From Clostridiales bacterium (GTDB taxonomy: Bacteria; Bacillota; Clostridia; Peptostreptococcales; Anaerovoracaceae): DNA of 42,480 nucleotides. The translations under genes were made by a program, and so were the position numbers. The stretch covers positions 1 through 42,480 of the forward strand of contig DUPP01000116.1 in the NCBI GenBank assembly GCA_012838265.1, written 5' to 3'. Position 1 is the first letter of the stretch; each line of letters opens with the position of its first letter. This document shows positions 42,208-42,480 of the stretch, in pieces. A model generated the notes under the pieces. It saw nothing but the letters and a program-made list of their open reading frames with translations, was not told where the DNA came from and searched no databases.

Positions 42208-42480
42208 GTGGGCGATGAATTTAAACAATGCCTAGATAGAGATCGATTTGATAAATTTGATAAGAGTTGCTGCGATAAAGGTTTCAGACACGATGATTTT
42301 TGCCATGACCATGACGATAGCTGGGATTTGGCAAGTTGGATTCCAATTATAATCATCGTATTTCTACTCTGCGGAGGAACAAACATATTTGGCGGATCCG
42401 GCTACAAAGACGATTTCTGTGGTGATAACACAGGGTTTGGTGGCGGCTGGTTACTTATCCTGATACTGGTATTCCTCTTC
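42208..42480 (+). CDS. Small Asp/His/Cys-rich protein with Gly-rich membrane end, partial (sporulation-type)
   Basis: The GTG start at 42208 is 8 nt after GGAGG and the frame stays open to the window edge (91 codons). The first 45 residues are hydrophilic and rich in Asp, His and Cys (FDKSCCDKGFRHDDFCHDHDD), followed by a helix WIPIIIIVFLLCGG, a Gly-rich loop (NIFGGSGYKDD, GFGGGW) and a second hydrophobic end WLLILILVFLF. The GFGGGW-LLILILVFLF end recalls YjcZ-type small sporulation proteins. The protein may be complete within a few residues beyond the window. The ORF track missed it. Confidence 0.7.
   Translation, partial: MGDEFKQCLDRDRFDKFDKSCCDKGFRHDDFCHDHDDSWDLASWIPIIIIVFLLCGGTNIFGGSGYKDDFCGDNTGFGGGWLLILILVFLF

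Noticed and set aside
1-42480. tRNA, rRNA, CRISPR arrays, prophage or transposase genes
   Set aside because: I saw no tRNA-like cloverleaf, regular spacer array, integrase or transposase in any frame; only REP-like and short tandem repeats were found.

Overview
The window looks like chromosome of a strictly anaerobic, spore-forming, low-GC Gram-positive of the Clostridia. The evidence is a spoIIAA-spoIIAB-sigF operon followed by spoVAC-spoVAD-spoVAE, strong AGGAGG ribosome binding sites, frequent GTG/TTG starts, and an oxygen-sensitive 4-hydroxybutyrate fermentation module. From memory of the family, AbfD, the CoA-transferase and the 4-hydroxybutyrate dehydrogenase most resemble those of Clostridium aminobutyricum-type GABA/4-hydroxybutyrate fermenters (Anaerovoracaceae). 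That placement is inference, not a search result. I see no tRNA, rRNA, CRISPR array, prophage or intact insertion sequence.

Layout. 1-168: minus-strand 5' end of a RodA/FtsW-type gene with an apparent frameshift in a T7 tract. 400-4560: rny (RNase Y, apparently with a non-canonical start), a small structured element, then a cysteine desulfurase-thiI pair. 4563-8220: the sigma-F operon and spoVA genes. 8261-11632 (minus): a large class A penicillin-binding protein. 11874-15799: orphan hutP, comEC and holA. 15800-21900: a three-gene NuoE/NuoF/giant-fusion flavoprotein complex, probably electron-bifurcating, behind two Rex-like sites. 22044-24903 (minus): crotonase, thiamine pyrophosphokinase and O-acetylhomoserine sulfhydrylase. 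25141-29885: a Nfu-like protein, then abfD, a CGGC-type small protein, the CoA-transferase and 4-hydroxybutyrate dehydrogenase. 30142-33047: aroE, a DUF975 membrane protein and a twin P-loop ATPase. 33267-36741: an ATP-grasp ligase, an aspartate racemase and a MurE-like ligase in one operon. 36828-38297 (minus): murI and a very acidic unknown protein. 38459-42053: pepF, nadK and an RluA-type pseudouridine synthase. The end holds a partial small Gly-rich membrane protein, probably sporulation-linked.

How the genes work together. AbfH makes 4-hydroxybutyrate from succinate semialdehyde, the CoA-transferase activates it, and AbfD dehydrates and isomerises it to crotonyl-CoA. Crotonase, encoded nearby on the other strand, interconverts crotonyl-CoA and 3-hydroxybutyryl-CoA. 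The Rex-linked NuoEF-like complex, with its NADP-type GltD module, would balance NADH, NADPH and ferredoxin for this butyrate-type metabolism.

The best leads for something undescribed are the ATP-grasp/racemase/MurE-like operon, the giant fusion subunit with its degenerate molybdopterin domain, the CGGC protein inside the 4-hydroxybutyrate operon, and several operator-like palindromes and a structured element in intergenic DNA.
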